From positions 1-64,000 of the forward strand of contig NZ_JANUGP010000025.1 of the NCBI RefSeq assembly GCF_024753135.1: a stretch of 64,000 nucleotides of DNA, in the 5' to 3' direction. The notes beneath the pieces are model-generated. The model was given only the letters and a program-made list of their open reading frames with translations, was not told the origin of the DNA and made no database searches. Shown in pieces: positions 42,893-52,700 of this stretch; within the stretch, counting starts at the first letter, position 1; each line of letters begins with the position of its first letter. The stretch is from Streptomyces pyxinicus (GTDB taxonomy: Bacteria > Actinomycetota > Actinomycetes > Streptomycetales > Streptomycetaceae). A program made the position numbers and the translations under genes.

Positions 42893-43903
42893 ATGACACC
42901 AGCGACCCGGCAAGCTCCCGTTCGCCTCACGCAGTTCGCTCATGGGGGTGGCTGTGCCTGCAAGATTCCGCCGGGGGAGTTGGAGGAGGTGGTCGCAGGG
43001 CTGGTTCCGCCGCGGGGCATCGGGGGTGACACCCCGCTGCTGGTCGGGCTCGCCACCGGTGACGACGCGGCCGTGGTCGTGCACGCGGGGACGGCCATCG
43101 TGTGTACCGCCGACTTCTTCACGCCGGTCGTGGACGACGCCTACGACTGGGGGCGCATCGCCGCCGCCAACGCGCTGTCCGACGTGTACGCGATGGGCGG
43201 CCGGCCCGTGCTCGCCGTCAACCTGCTGGGCTGGCCCCGCGACCGGCTCCCCTTCGACCTGGCCCGCGAGGTGCTGCGCGGCGGGCTGGACGTCGCCGCC
43301 GAGGCCGGCTGCCACGTCGGCGGCGGGCACAGCGTGGACGACCCCGAACCCAAGTACGGCATGGCCGTCACCGGCATCGCCGACCCGGACCGGCTGCTGC
43401 GCAACGACACCGGCCGGCCCGGACTCCCGCTGTCGCTGACCAAACCGCTGGGCACCGGCGTCCTCAACAACCGGCACAAGGCCACCGGTGAGCGGTTCGA
43501 GCAGGCCATCGCCACCATGGTCGCCCTGAACCGGGACGCCTCGGAGGCCGCGCTCGCCGCCGGTGCCACCTGCGCCACCGACATCACCGGCTTCGGCCTC
43601 CTCGGCCACCTGCGCAAGCTGGCCCGCGCCTCCGACGTCACCGCCGTCATCGACACCGCCGCCGTGCCCTGCCTGGACGGCGCCCGGGAGGCCGTACGGG
43701 ACGGGTACGTCAGCGGCGGCACCCGGCGCAACCTCGCCTGGGTCACCCCGGGCACCGACTTCGGTCCGGCCGACACCGACACCCGCCTCCTGCTGGCCGA
43801 CGCGCAGACCTCCGGCGGCCTCCTCGTCGCCGGGGAGGTGCCCGGCGCCCCGGTCGTCGGCGAACTGGTACCCCGCGGCACCCACTCCGTCGTCCTGCGG
43901 TGA
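42893..43903 (+). CDS. selD: Selenophosphate synthase
   Basis: A 336-aa enzyme that makes selenophosphate from selenide and ATP, the selenium donor for SelA. The N-terminal Gly-rich HGGGCACKIPP motif has Cys in the position that is selenocysteine in some homologues, and the ATP-binding Lys follows. Other blocks: DFFTPVVDDAYDWGRIAAANALSDVYAMGG, GGGHSVDDPEPKYG and ITGFGLLGHL. AGGAG lies upstream of the ATG. It is in the same reading frame as selB with a single UGA between. Its stop lies six bases from that of fdhA on the other strand. Confidence 0.95.
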   Translation: MTPATRQAPVRLTQFAHGGGCACKIPPGELEEVVAGLVPPRGIGGDTPLLVGLATGDDAAVVVHAGTAIVCTADFFTPVVDDAYDWGRIAAANALSDVYAMGGRPVLAVNLLGWPRDRLPFDLAREVLRGGLDVAAEAGCHVGGGHSVDDPEPKYGMAVTGIADPDRLLRNDTGRPGLPLSLTKPLGTGVLNNRHKATGERFEQAIATMVALNRDASEAALAAGATCATDITGFGLLGHLRKLARASDVTAVIDTAAVPCLDGAREAVRDGYVSGGTRRNLAWVTPGTDFGPADTDTRLLLADAQTSGGLLVAGEVPGAPVVGELVPRGTHSVVLR

Positions 43904-43909
43904 CGCCTC

Positions 43910-46900
43910 CTAGGGTTCCGTCCCGGTGTGCTCGTCGATGCCCGCCCGGGCCCGGTACGCGCGCACCAGGGCGAGGGCGGCCGGGCCGCGCGGACGGCGG
44001 CCGGGGCGGATGTCCACCGTGAACGCCTTCGCCTCCTGGATGTGCGTGTTCGGGTCCAGGGACAGGTGCAGCAGTTCGTTCGCCGCGTCCCCGGTGCTGT
44101 AGCCGTTCGGCCCCCAGTGGTAGGGCAGGCCCACCTGGTGCAGCCGGCGTCCGCGCACGGTCAGCGGCGTCATCCGGTCCGTCACCAGCACCCGCGCCTC
44201 GATCACCCCGCGCGCGCTGACGATCGTCGCCCACCCGGTGTGCGCCAGGCCCCGCTCGGCGGCCAGCTCCGGGGAGACCTCGCAGAAGAACTCCGGCTGC
44301 AGCTCCGCCAGATACGGCTGCCAGCGCGACATGCCGCCCGCCGTGTGGTGCTCGGTGAGCCGGTAGGTGGTCGCCACGTAGGGGAACACCTGGGCGCCGG
44401 GTTCGTCGCCGCTCGGCTGGTAGCGGTTGTCCGGGTGCGGGGGCAGCAAGTGCCGTACGGGATTGCGCTGCTGGTCGTACAGCCGGTTCCGGAACGGCGA
44501 GTCCTGCGGCTCGTAGTGCACCGGCAGCGGCCCGTCCGTCAGCCCCGAGGGCACGTACAGCCACGCCTTGCCGTCGGCCTGCATGATGAACGGGTCCGTG
44601 CCCGACAGCGCCTCGGGGCCGGACGCGTCCTCGGGCGGCCGGTAGCCGGGCGGCTTGTCCTTCTTGAAGTCGGGCACGTCGTACCCGGACCACTCGCCCC
44701 GCTCACCCTGGTCCGGGTCCCACCACACCAGCGCCTTGCGCGCGCTCCAGGGCCGGCCCTCGGGATCGGCGGAGGCCCGGTTGTACAGGATGCGGCGGTT
44801 GGCCGGCCAGGCCCACGCCCACTCGGCCGCCACCCAGTCCTGCTCCCGGCCGGGCTTGCGGCGCGCGGCCTGGTTGACGCCGTCGGCGCGCACCCCGCAG
44901 TAGATCCAGCAGCCGCAGCTCGTCGACCCGTCCGGCTTGAGCTGCTCGTACGAGGAGAGCGGGCGGCCCTCGGCGTCCCGGCCGTTGATCTCGGCGAGGA
45001 CGGCCTCCGCGTCCGGCTCGGCGAGCGGGCCCTTGACCGGGTAGTCCCAGGCGAGGTCCAGCACCGGCCGGTCCATCTCGTCCGCCGACCCGGCCAGCTT
45101 CTCCCGGATCCGCCGCCCCAGGTGGTAGGCGAACCACAGCTCGCTGCGCGCCTCGCCGGGCGGCTCGACCGCCTGGTGGTGCCACTGCAGCAGCCGCTGG
45201 GTGTTGGTGAAGCTGCCGTCCTTCTCGGTGTGCGCGGCGGCCGGCATGAAGAACACCTCGGTACGGATGTCCTCCGTACGCAGCTCCCCGGTCTCGATCT
45301 CGGGGCCGTCCCGCCACCAGGTCGCCGACTCGATCAGCGAGAAGTCCCGCACCACCAGCCAGTCCAGGTTGGCCATGCCGAGACGCATCAGCTTGGCGTT
45401 GGCGTTGCCCACCGCCGGGTTCTCACCGACCAGGAAGTAGCCCTTGCAGACGCCGTCGAGCTGGACCATCGTCGTCTCGTACGTCGAGTGCGAGCCGGTC
45501 AGCCGCGGCAGGTAGTCGAAGCAGAAGTCGTTCTCCGCCGTCGCCGCGTCGCCCCAGTAGGCCTTCAGCAGGCTCACCAGGTACGCGCGCATGTTGCCCC
45601 AGTAGCCCTTGCGGGTCGACTCGGCGCGCACGTAGGCCTCCAGGTCCTGGTTCTGGTGCGCGTGTGGCATCGGGATGTAGCCGGGCAGCAGGTTGAACAG
45701 GGTCGGGATGTCCGTCGAGCCCTGGATCGACGCGTGTCCCCGCAGCGCGAGGATGCCGCCGCCCGGCCGGCCGATGTTCCCCAGCAGCGTCTGGAGCACG
45801 GAGGCCGCGCGGATGTACTGCACGCCCACGGTGTGCTGCGTCCAGCCGACCGCGTAGGCGAAGGCCGTCGTACGCTCCCGGCCCGAGTTCTCCGTGACCA
45901 GCTCGCACACCTGCCGGAACAGGTCCCGCGGCACCCCGCAGACCTCCTCGACCATCTCCGGGGTGTAGCGGGCGTAGTGCCGCCTGAGCACCTGGAAGAC
46001 ACAGCGCGGGTGCGTCAGCGTCTCGTCCCGCTCCGGCTCGCCCTCGCCGATGTCCGCGCCGCCCGCACCGTGCGCCTCGCCGCGCGCGGCCTCCTTGACC
46101 GAGTTGCCGCCGTCGGCGCGCTCCGTGTCCCCGTCGTCCGGCTCGTCCGGCCCGTCCTCGTCGTCGCGCTCGCCCGAGACGGCCCACATCCCGGCGCCCT
46201 CGTACTGCCAGCTGCCGTTGTCGTAGCTGCGGGTACCGGTGTCCAGGCCCGAGAACACCCCGGGCAGGTCCTCACTGTCGCGGAAGTCCTCCCGCAGGAT
46301 CACCGGCGCGTTGCTGTACGCCACCACGTAGTCCCGGAAGTACTTCTCCCGCTCCAGGACGTAGTGGATGATCCCGCCGAGGAAGGCGATGTCCGAGCCC
46401 GCGCGCAGCGGCACGTGCACGTCGGCCAGCGCGCTGGTGCGGGTGAACCGCGGGTCGACGTGGATCACCTTCGCGCCCCGCGCCTTGGCCTCCATCACCC
46501 ACTGGAACCCGACCGGATGGCACTCGGCCATGTTCGAGCCCTCGATGACGACGCAGTCCGCGTTGCGCAGGTCCTGCTGGAAGGTGGTCGCGCCGCCGCG
46601 ACCGAACGAGGTTCCCAGACCGGGAACGGTGGAGGAGTGTCAAACGCGCGCCTGGTTCTCGATCTGGATCGCGCCCAGCGCCGTGAACAACTTCTTGATC
46701 AGGTAGTTCTCTTCGTTGTCGAGCGTGGCTCCGCCGAGGCTCGCGATGCCCAGCGTGCGCCGGGTACGGGTCTGGTCGGCCTCCCACTGCCAGCCGGCCC
46801 GCCGCGCCGCGATCACCCGGTCGGCGATCATGTCCATCGCCGTGTCGAGGTCCAGGCGCTCCCACCCGGTGCCGTACGGCCGCCGGTAGCGGACCTGGTG

Positions 46901-47206
46901 CTCGCGGGCGTCCCCGGTGGTGAGCTGGAGGCTCGCCGAGCCCTTGGGGCACAGCCGGCCGCGCGAGACGGGGGAGTCCGGGTCGCCCTCGATCTGGGTG
47001 ACCTCGCCGTCCTCGACGTACACGTTCTGCCCGCAGCCCACCGCGCAGTACGGGCACACCGACTTCACCACCCGGTCGGCCGTGGCCACCCGGGGCTTCA
47101 GACGGGCGCTGCGCCCGCTCTTGGCGGCGGCGCCCCGGCCCAGCGGGTCCTGGCCGGTGAGCTGGCGGTAGACCGGCCAGGAGTCGATCCAGGTGCGTAC
47201 GCCCAC
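43910..47206 (-). CDS. Formate dehydrogenase catalytic subunit, selenoprotein (Sec189)
   Basis: A 1098-aa molybdopterin selenoenzyme that oxidises formate to CO2. Cys51, 54, 58 and 86 hold a 4Fe-4S cluster. The frame is interrupted once by UGA at 46640-46642, exactly where FDH has selenocysteine (ENQARV-U-HSSTVPGLGTSFGRGGATT), so the codon is read as Sec. A SECIS-like hairpin begins 12 bases later. The C-terminal molybdopterin-dinucleotide-binding domain is complete. Residues 346-393 are an acidic low-complexity insertion absent from classical FdnG. No Tat signal is visible, so the enzyme probably faces the cytoplasm. Last gene of the fdh operon. Confidence 0.93.
46611..46642 (-). promoter_or_regulatory. 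UGA selenocysteine codon and bacterial SECIS-like hairpin
   Basis: On the minus strand TGA (46642-46640) is followed after 12 bases by GTTCCC-GGTCT-GGGAAC (46627-46611), a 6-bp stem with a 5-base loop containing GU. The loop starts about 21 bases after the U of UGA, within the window used by bacterial SECIS elements recognised by SelB. Confidence 0.85.
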
Positions 47207-47299
47207 AGCCGCACCTCCTCCTGCTGTCCGGTCGAGGTCCTGTTTCCTGCGCCGCGAGTACCCCTGTGCGGGTGCGGCGAACCGGTCCCGGCCGCGGGA

Positions 47300-48313
47300 T
47301 CAGCCGTCGGCGGACCGGGCCCGGAGCCGCTCGCGCTGCGGGACGACCGTGTACTTCGGGTCCCTGGCCGAGGCGACCCCCGCGTGGAACACCGCGAACC
47401 GCAGCGCCGCCGACCCGCCCAGCAGGGCCGCGCCCGCCACCGCTGCCGACCGCCGGTCCCGCGGCCGGCCCGACAGGGCCGCCAGCGCGGCGCCGCCCGA
47501 GGTGAGTACCTCCGCCACCCGCAGCAGACGGTGCGCCCGGCCCTGCTCGAAGGGCTCCGCCGCCAGTCCCATACGCCGCTTCATGACCTGGAAGGCACCC
47601 AGCTCCAGGGCGGCCCCGAGCACGGCCATCCGGCGCGCCGGACCCGCCTCGCCGACCGGTGCCGCGACGAGCGCGAGTCCGGCCGCGGCGGTCGCGCCGG
47701 ACCCGGCGAAGACGAACGGCAGCTCCCGGTAGCCCTCGTGCCAGGACGGCACCGCCGTGTCCGCGACCAGTACCGCGGTGTAGGTGGCGACCGCCGGTCC
47801 GAGGACGGCCGCGGCGGCCGTCGCGGCGGAGCCCGGCAGCCGGTACCGGCCGGCCACGTCGGCCGCCGCCGCGGCCACGGTGAGCGGCGCGTACCCGGCC
47901 AGCAGCCACGAGCCCACGCTCATCGGCGAGGTGGGCTTGAACACCCGCAGCATGTTCAGGAACCGGGCCGGCCGGCCGAGGTCGTGGACCAGCGCCGCCA
48001 GCGACAGCGAGATCGCCCCGGCGGCCCCCAGCTTCGCCGGCCGGCCCAGCGCCGGCCGGCCGGTGGCCTCCGCGCCCGCCGCCAGCAGCGAGGACGCGCC
48101 GGCCAGACCGCCCAGGTACAGATAGCCGGCGATGTCCAGCGCCCGCCACGTCGGCTCGTTCAGCACCGGCCTGCCGTAGTACGACGAGAACGCCGCGTCC
48201 GGCACCATCGGCTGCTCGCCCCGGCCGCGCCGTCGCCTGCGGCGGCCCGCCCGCTCGCCCGTCACCGCGTCCCGGGCCGCCTCCGCGCCCCGGGTCTCGT
48301 CCGGCTCGATCAC
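47300..48313 (-). CDS. NrfD/PsrC-family membrane subunit of formate dehydrogenase
   Basis: A 337-aa integral membrane protein with about eight helices, related to NrfD and PsrC quinone-reactive subunits (LYLGGLAGASSLLAAGAEATGRP, LVHDLGRPARFLNMLRVFKPTSPMSVGSW). It should anchor the dehydrogenase and pass electrons to menaquinone. The GTG overlaps the stop of the Fe-S subunit gene (GTGA) and has GGAGG five bases upstream, so the two are translationally coupled. The first about 35 residues are basic. fdhA starts 93 bases downstream. Confidence 0.88.
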   Translation of the reverse strand: MIEPDETRGAEAARDAVTGERAGRRRRRRGRGEQPMVPDAAFSSYYGRPVLNEPTWRALDIAGYLYLGGLAGASSLLAAGAEATGRPALGRPAKLGAAGAISLSLAALVHDLGRPARFLNMLRVFKPTSPMSVGSWLLAGYAPLTVAAAAADVAGRYRLPGSAATAAAAVLGPAVATYTAVLVADTAVPSWHEGYRELPFVFAGSGATAAAGLALVAAPVGEAGPARRMAVLGAALELGAFQVMKRRMGLAAEPFEQGRAHRLLRVAEVLTSGGAALAALSGRPRDRRSAAVAGAALLGGSAALRFAVFHAGVASARDPKYTVVPQRERLRARSADG

Positions 48314-49338
48314 CGCGGCCTCCGGACGAAGCCGCCCACCGCCAGCGCCGCCAGGGAGACGGCCGCCAGTGCCGCATGCCGCCACATGCCGGGCAGGTCA
48401 CGGGTGGTGACCACCGGGTCCGGGGGCAGCCCGTACACCTCCGGCTCGTCCAGCAGCAGGAAGAACGCCCCGTCGCCGCCGACCCCGTCGTCCGGGCTCT
48501 CGCCGTACAGCCGGGCATCGGTCACGCCGGCCGCGTGCAGCCGCGCCACCCGGGCCGCCGCCCGCTCGCGCAGCTCCGCGAGCGGGCCGAACTGGATGGA
48601 GTCGGTCGGACAGGCCTTGGCGCAGGCGGGTTCCATGCCGGCCCCGAGCCGGTCGTAGCAGAGCGTGCACTTCCACGCCCGGCCGTCGTCCCGCCGCTGG
48701 TCGATGACGCCGTAGGGGCAGGCCGGCACGCAGTAGCCGCAGCCGTTGCAGACGTCCTCCTGGACCACGACCGTGCCGAACTCGGTGCGGAACAGCGCCC
48801 CGGTCGGGCACACGTCCAGACACGCCGCGTGGGTGCAGTGCTTGCACACGTCCGAGGACATCAGCCAGCGCAGTTCGGTACGGCCGTCGGGAGCCACCGG
48901 TGAGATCTGCCCGGCCGGAGTGCCCTCGGGTGCCCGGTCCGGCGGGGGAGTGGTGGTGCCGGGACCAGGGGCGGCGTCGGTGCCGAGCCGGGCGGCGGCC
49001 GCGAAGACGTCTGTGTCCTCGGCGTTCTCGGCGTTCTCGTGCCACACCCCGGGCTCCTGGCCGCCGAGCGGCTTGCGCTGCTCGATGAACGCCACGTGCC
49101 GCCAGGTGTCGGCGCCGAGCCCCCCGGTGTTGTCGTAGGACATGCCGGTCAGCCGCAGACCGTCCTCCGGGACCGCGTTCCACTCCTTGCAGGCCACCTC
49201 GCAGGCCTTGCAGCCGATGCACACCGAGGTGTCGGTGAAGAAGCCGACCCGTGGCGGGGCGTCCGGGTAGCCGGCGGCGCCGGCGACGTCCGGCTGCGGG
49301 CCGTACAGCAGATGGCCCGGGTCCTCGCGACCGCTCAT
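48310..49338 (-). CDS. 4Fe-4S ferredoxin-type subunit of formate dehydrogenase
   Basis: A 342-aa electron-transfer protein with four cluster-binding motifs: CIGCKACEVACKEW, CKHCTHAACLDVCPTGA, CNGCGYCVPACPYGV and CTLCYDRLGAGMEPACAKACP, and a C-terminal membrane helix (HAALAAVSLAALAVGGF). The organisation matches FdnH/HybA-like subunits. A Gly/Pro-rich insertion lies around residues 120-150. The start ATG at 49338 has GAGGAGG upstream; a GTG three codons earlier sits too close to that site. First gene of the operon, followed by NrfD and the selenoprotein. Confidence 0.9.
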   Translation of the reverse strand: MSGREDPGHLLYGPQPDVAGAAGYPDAPPRVGFFTDTSVCIGCKACEVACKEWNAVPEDGLRLTGMSYDNTGGLGADTWRHVAFIEQRKPLGGQEPGVWHENAENAEDTDVFAAAARLGTDAAPGPGTTTPPPDRAPEGTPAGQISPVAPDGRTELRWLMSSDVCKHCTHAACLDVCPTGALFRTEFGTVVVQEDVCNGCGYCVPACPYGVIDQRRDDGRAWKCTLCYDRLGAGMEPACAKACPTDSIQFGPLAELRERAAARVARLHAAGVTDARLYGESPDDGVGGDGAFFLLLDEPEVYGLPPDPVVTTRDLPGMWRHAALAAVSLAALAVGGFVRRPR

Positions 49339-49738
49339 CCGTCGCACCTCCTCGTGCCCCGGTCGGGCAGGCCGCCCGCCGTTCGGTGCCTCGCGTCGAG
49401 CCTGGCACGGGTGCCCGGGCGCCGCGCGGCCGAAACGAACCGGCGGGCCCCCTCGCCGTCCCCCGGCTGCCGCCGAACGCCCTCGGCCGAACTCCCTCGA
49501 CTACCCCGCTCGTCCGCTCCCATGCCTCCCGCCCGCGAGGAGTCGCAATGATCGCCCCGGTTCACCGACGGCTTTGTCCGGGGCCCCGGAGGTGGGTTAG
49601 CCTGCGACGTATTTCTCTCATCACGCACCTCCGTGAACTGCGGAGATGCACACACCAGTCGTCGGGTCAGGCCGCGTGCCCGGCATTGGTTCCGAGCCCT
49701 TGGCGCAAGGGCTCCTGGGGAGCGGAACGAGGGTGCTC
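49339..49738. other. Divergent promoter region between fdh operon and hybrid kinase
   Basis: No gene with good support is seen in these 400 bases. A possible HrdB-like promoter for the kinase lies at 49574-49603, and a short inverted repeat CTCCG-N7-CGGAG at 49629-49645. An in-frame ATG at 49646 could start the kinase earlier. Confidence 0.45.
49574..49603 (+). promoter_or_regulatory. Possible vegetative promoter for the hybrid kinase
   Basis: TTGTCC (49574-49579) and TAGCCT (49598-49603) are spaced by 18 bases, near the HrdB consensus TTGAC(A/C)-N17-TAnnnT. The expected transcription start is about 130 bases before the chosen ATG. Confidence 0.35.
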
Positions 49739-52700
49739 ATGGCCGGCAAGGCGACCGGGACGACCGACGTGGTCCCGGGTGACCACGAACTGAGAAGACT
49801 GCTCGCGGGGCTGACCGCGGTGCGCGACGGGGACTTCGGCACGCGGCTGCCGGACGACGCGACCGGGCTCATGGGCGACATCGCCACCGTCTTCAACGGC
49901 ATGGTGGACCAGTTGTCCGTGTTCACCTCCGAGGTCACCCGCGTGGCCCGGGAGGTCGGCACCGAGGGCACCCTCGGCGGGCAGGCGCAGGTGCCGGGTG
50001 TCTCGGGCACCTGGGCCGATCTGACCGACTCGGTCAACGCGATGGCGGGCAACCTCACCACGCAGGTCCGGGACATCGCCCAGGTCGCCACCGCCGTGGC
50101 CAAGGGCGACCTCTCCCAGAAGATCGACGTGCCCGCGCGCGGCGAGATCCTCCAGCTGAAGGAGACCGTCAACACGATGGTCGACCAGCTGTCCGCGTTC
50201 GCCGACGAGGTGACACGCGTGGCCAAGGAGGTCGGCACCGAGGGCCGCCTGGGGGGTCAGGCACAGGTTCCCGGAGTCGCCGGTGTCTGGCGTGACCTCA
50301 CCGACTCGGTGAACTTCATGGCGGGGAACCTGACGGCGCAGGTCCGCAATGTCGCCCAGGTGACGACCGCGGTGGCGCAGGGCGATCTGTCGCAGAAGAT
50401 CACGGTGGACGCCCGGGGCGAGATCCTGGAGCTGAAGAGCACCATCAACACGATGGTGGACCAGCTCTCGGCGTTCGCGGACGAGGTGACCCGCGTCGCC
50501 CGGGAGGTCGGCACCGAGGGCCGGCTCGGCGGCCAGGCAGACGTGAAGGGCGTCAAGGGAACCTGGCGTGACCTCACCGACTCGGTGAACTTCATGGCGG
50601 GGAACCTGACGGCGCAGGTCCGCAACGTCGCCCAGGTGGCCACCGCGGTGGCGCAGGGCGATCTGTCGCAGAAGATCACGGTGGACGCCCGGGGCGAGAT
50701 CCTGGAGCTGAAGAACACCATCAACACGATGGTGGACCAGCTCTCGGCGTTCGCGGACGAGGTCACGCGCGTCGCCCGGGAGGTCGGCACCGACGGCCGG
50801 CTCGGCGGCCAGGCGCAGGTGCGGGGAGTCGCCGGCACCTGGAAGGACCTCACCGACAACGTCAACGTGATGGCCTCCAACCTGACCGGCCAGGTCCGGT
50901 CCATCGCCCAGGTGGCCACCGCCGTCGCCAAGGGCGACCTCTCGCAGAAGATCATCGTGGAGGCCGAGGGCGAGGTCGCCGCGCTCGCCGACGTCATCAA
51001 CACCATGGTCGACACCCTGTCCGCGTTCGCGGACGAGGTGACCCGGGTGGCCCGGGAGGTCGGCACCGAGGGCCGGCTCGGCGGCCAGGCGCACGTGCCG
51101 CACGTCGCCGGCACCTGGAAGGACCTCACCGACAACGTCAACTCCATGGCCAACAACCTCACTGGCCAGGTGCGCAACATCGCGCAGGTGACGACCGCGG
51201 TGGCGCAGGGCGACCTGTCGAAGAAGATCGACGTCGACGCCCGGGGTGAGATCCTGGAGCTGAAGACGACCATCAACACGATGGTGGACCAGCTCTCCGC
51301 GTTCGCCGACGAGGTCACCCGTGTCGCCCGGGAAGTCGGCACCGAGGGCCGGCTCGGCGGGCAGGCCGAGGTGGAGGGCGTCTCCGGCACCTGGAAGCGG
51401 CTGACCGAGAACGTCAACGAACTCGCCGGCAACCTCACCCGGCAGGTTCGCGCCATCGCCGACGTGGCCAGCGCCGTCGCCGAGGGCGACCTGACCCGGT
51501 CGATCACCGTCGACGCCTCCGGTGAGGTCGCCGACCTGAAGGACAACATCAACTCCATGGTGGAGTCGCTGCGCGAGACCACCCGGGCCAACCTGGAACA
51601 GGACTGGCTCAAGTCCAACCTCGCCCGGATCTCCGGCCTCATGCAGGGACACCGCGACCTGCCCGTCGTCGCCGAGCTGATCATGGACGAGCTGGTGCCG
51701 CAGGTCGCCGCCCAGTACGGCGCCTTCTACCTCGCCGAGGACGCCTCCGGGGGCCCCGAGCTGCGGCTCGTCGGCGCCTACGGCCGGCCCGAGAACGACA
51801 CCCGGCCCGACCGGCTCAGGTTCGGCCGCTCCCTGGTCGGCCAGGCCGCGCGCAGCCGCCGTACCATCGCGGTGGACGAGCTGCCGGCCGGGTACGTCAC
51901 CATCTCCTCCGGTCTCGGACACACCGAGCCCACCGCCCTGTTGCTGCTGCCCATCGTGTTCGAGGAGCAGGTGCTCGGCGTCATCGAGCTGGCCGCGGTG
52001 ACCCCGTTCACGCACGTCCAGCGGGACTTCCTCCAGCAACTCGTCGACACCATCGGCGTCAACGTCAACACCATCGTCGCCAACGCCCGCACCGACGAAC
52101 TCCTCCAGGAGTCGCAGCGCCTGACCAGCGAACTCCAGTCCCGCTCGGCCGAGTTGCAGGCCCGGCAGGAGGAACTCCAGAGCTCCAACGCGGAACTGGA
52201 GGAGAAGGCCTCGCTGCTCGCCGAGCAGAACCGCGACATCGAGGCGAAGAACCTCCAGATCGAGCAGGCCCGGCAGGAACTGGAGGCGCGCGCCCAGCAG
52301 TTGTCGCTCGCCTCCAAGTACAAGTCCGAGTTCCTCGCCAACATGAGCCACGAGCTGCGCACCCCGCTCAACAGCCTGCTCATCCTCGCCCAGCTGCTCG
52401 CGCAGAACCCCTCCCGCAACCTCACCCCCAAGCAGGTCGAGTACGCGGGCATCATCCACTCGGCAGGCTCCGACCTGCTCCAGCTCATCAACGACATCCT
52501 CGACCTGTCCAAGGTCGAGGCCGGCAAGATGGACGTCACCCCCGAGCGGGTGCCGCTGCGCCAGCTCATCGAGTACGTCGAGGCCACCTTCCAGCCGATG
52601 ACCTCGCAGAAGAGCCTGGACTTCACCATCACCACGGCTCCCGGCGCCCCCGCCGACCTGCTCACCGACGACTCCCGGCTCCGCCAGATCCTGCGCAACC

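Noticed and set aside
43928..48658. Very long plus-strand open frame opposite the fdh operon (about 1576 codons)
   Set aside because: It mirrors the fdh genes; the absence of stops is a by-product of high GC. Its translation has no family motifs, whereas the minus strand carries all FDH signatures.
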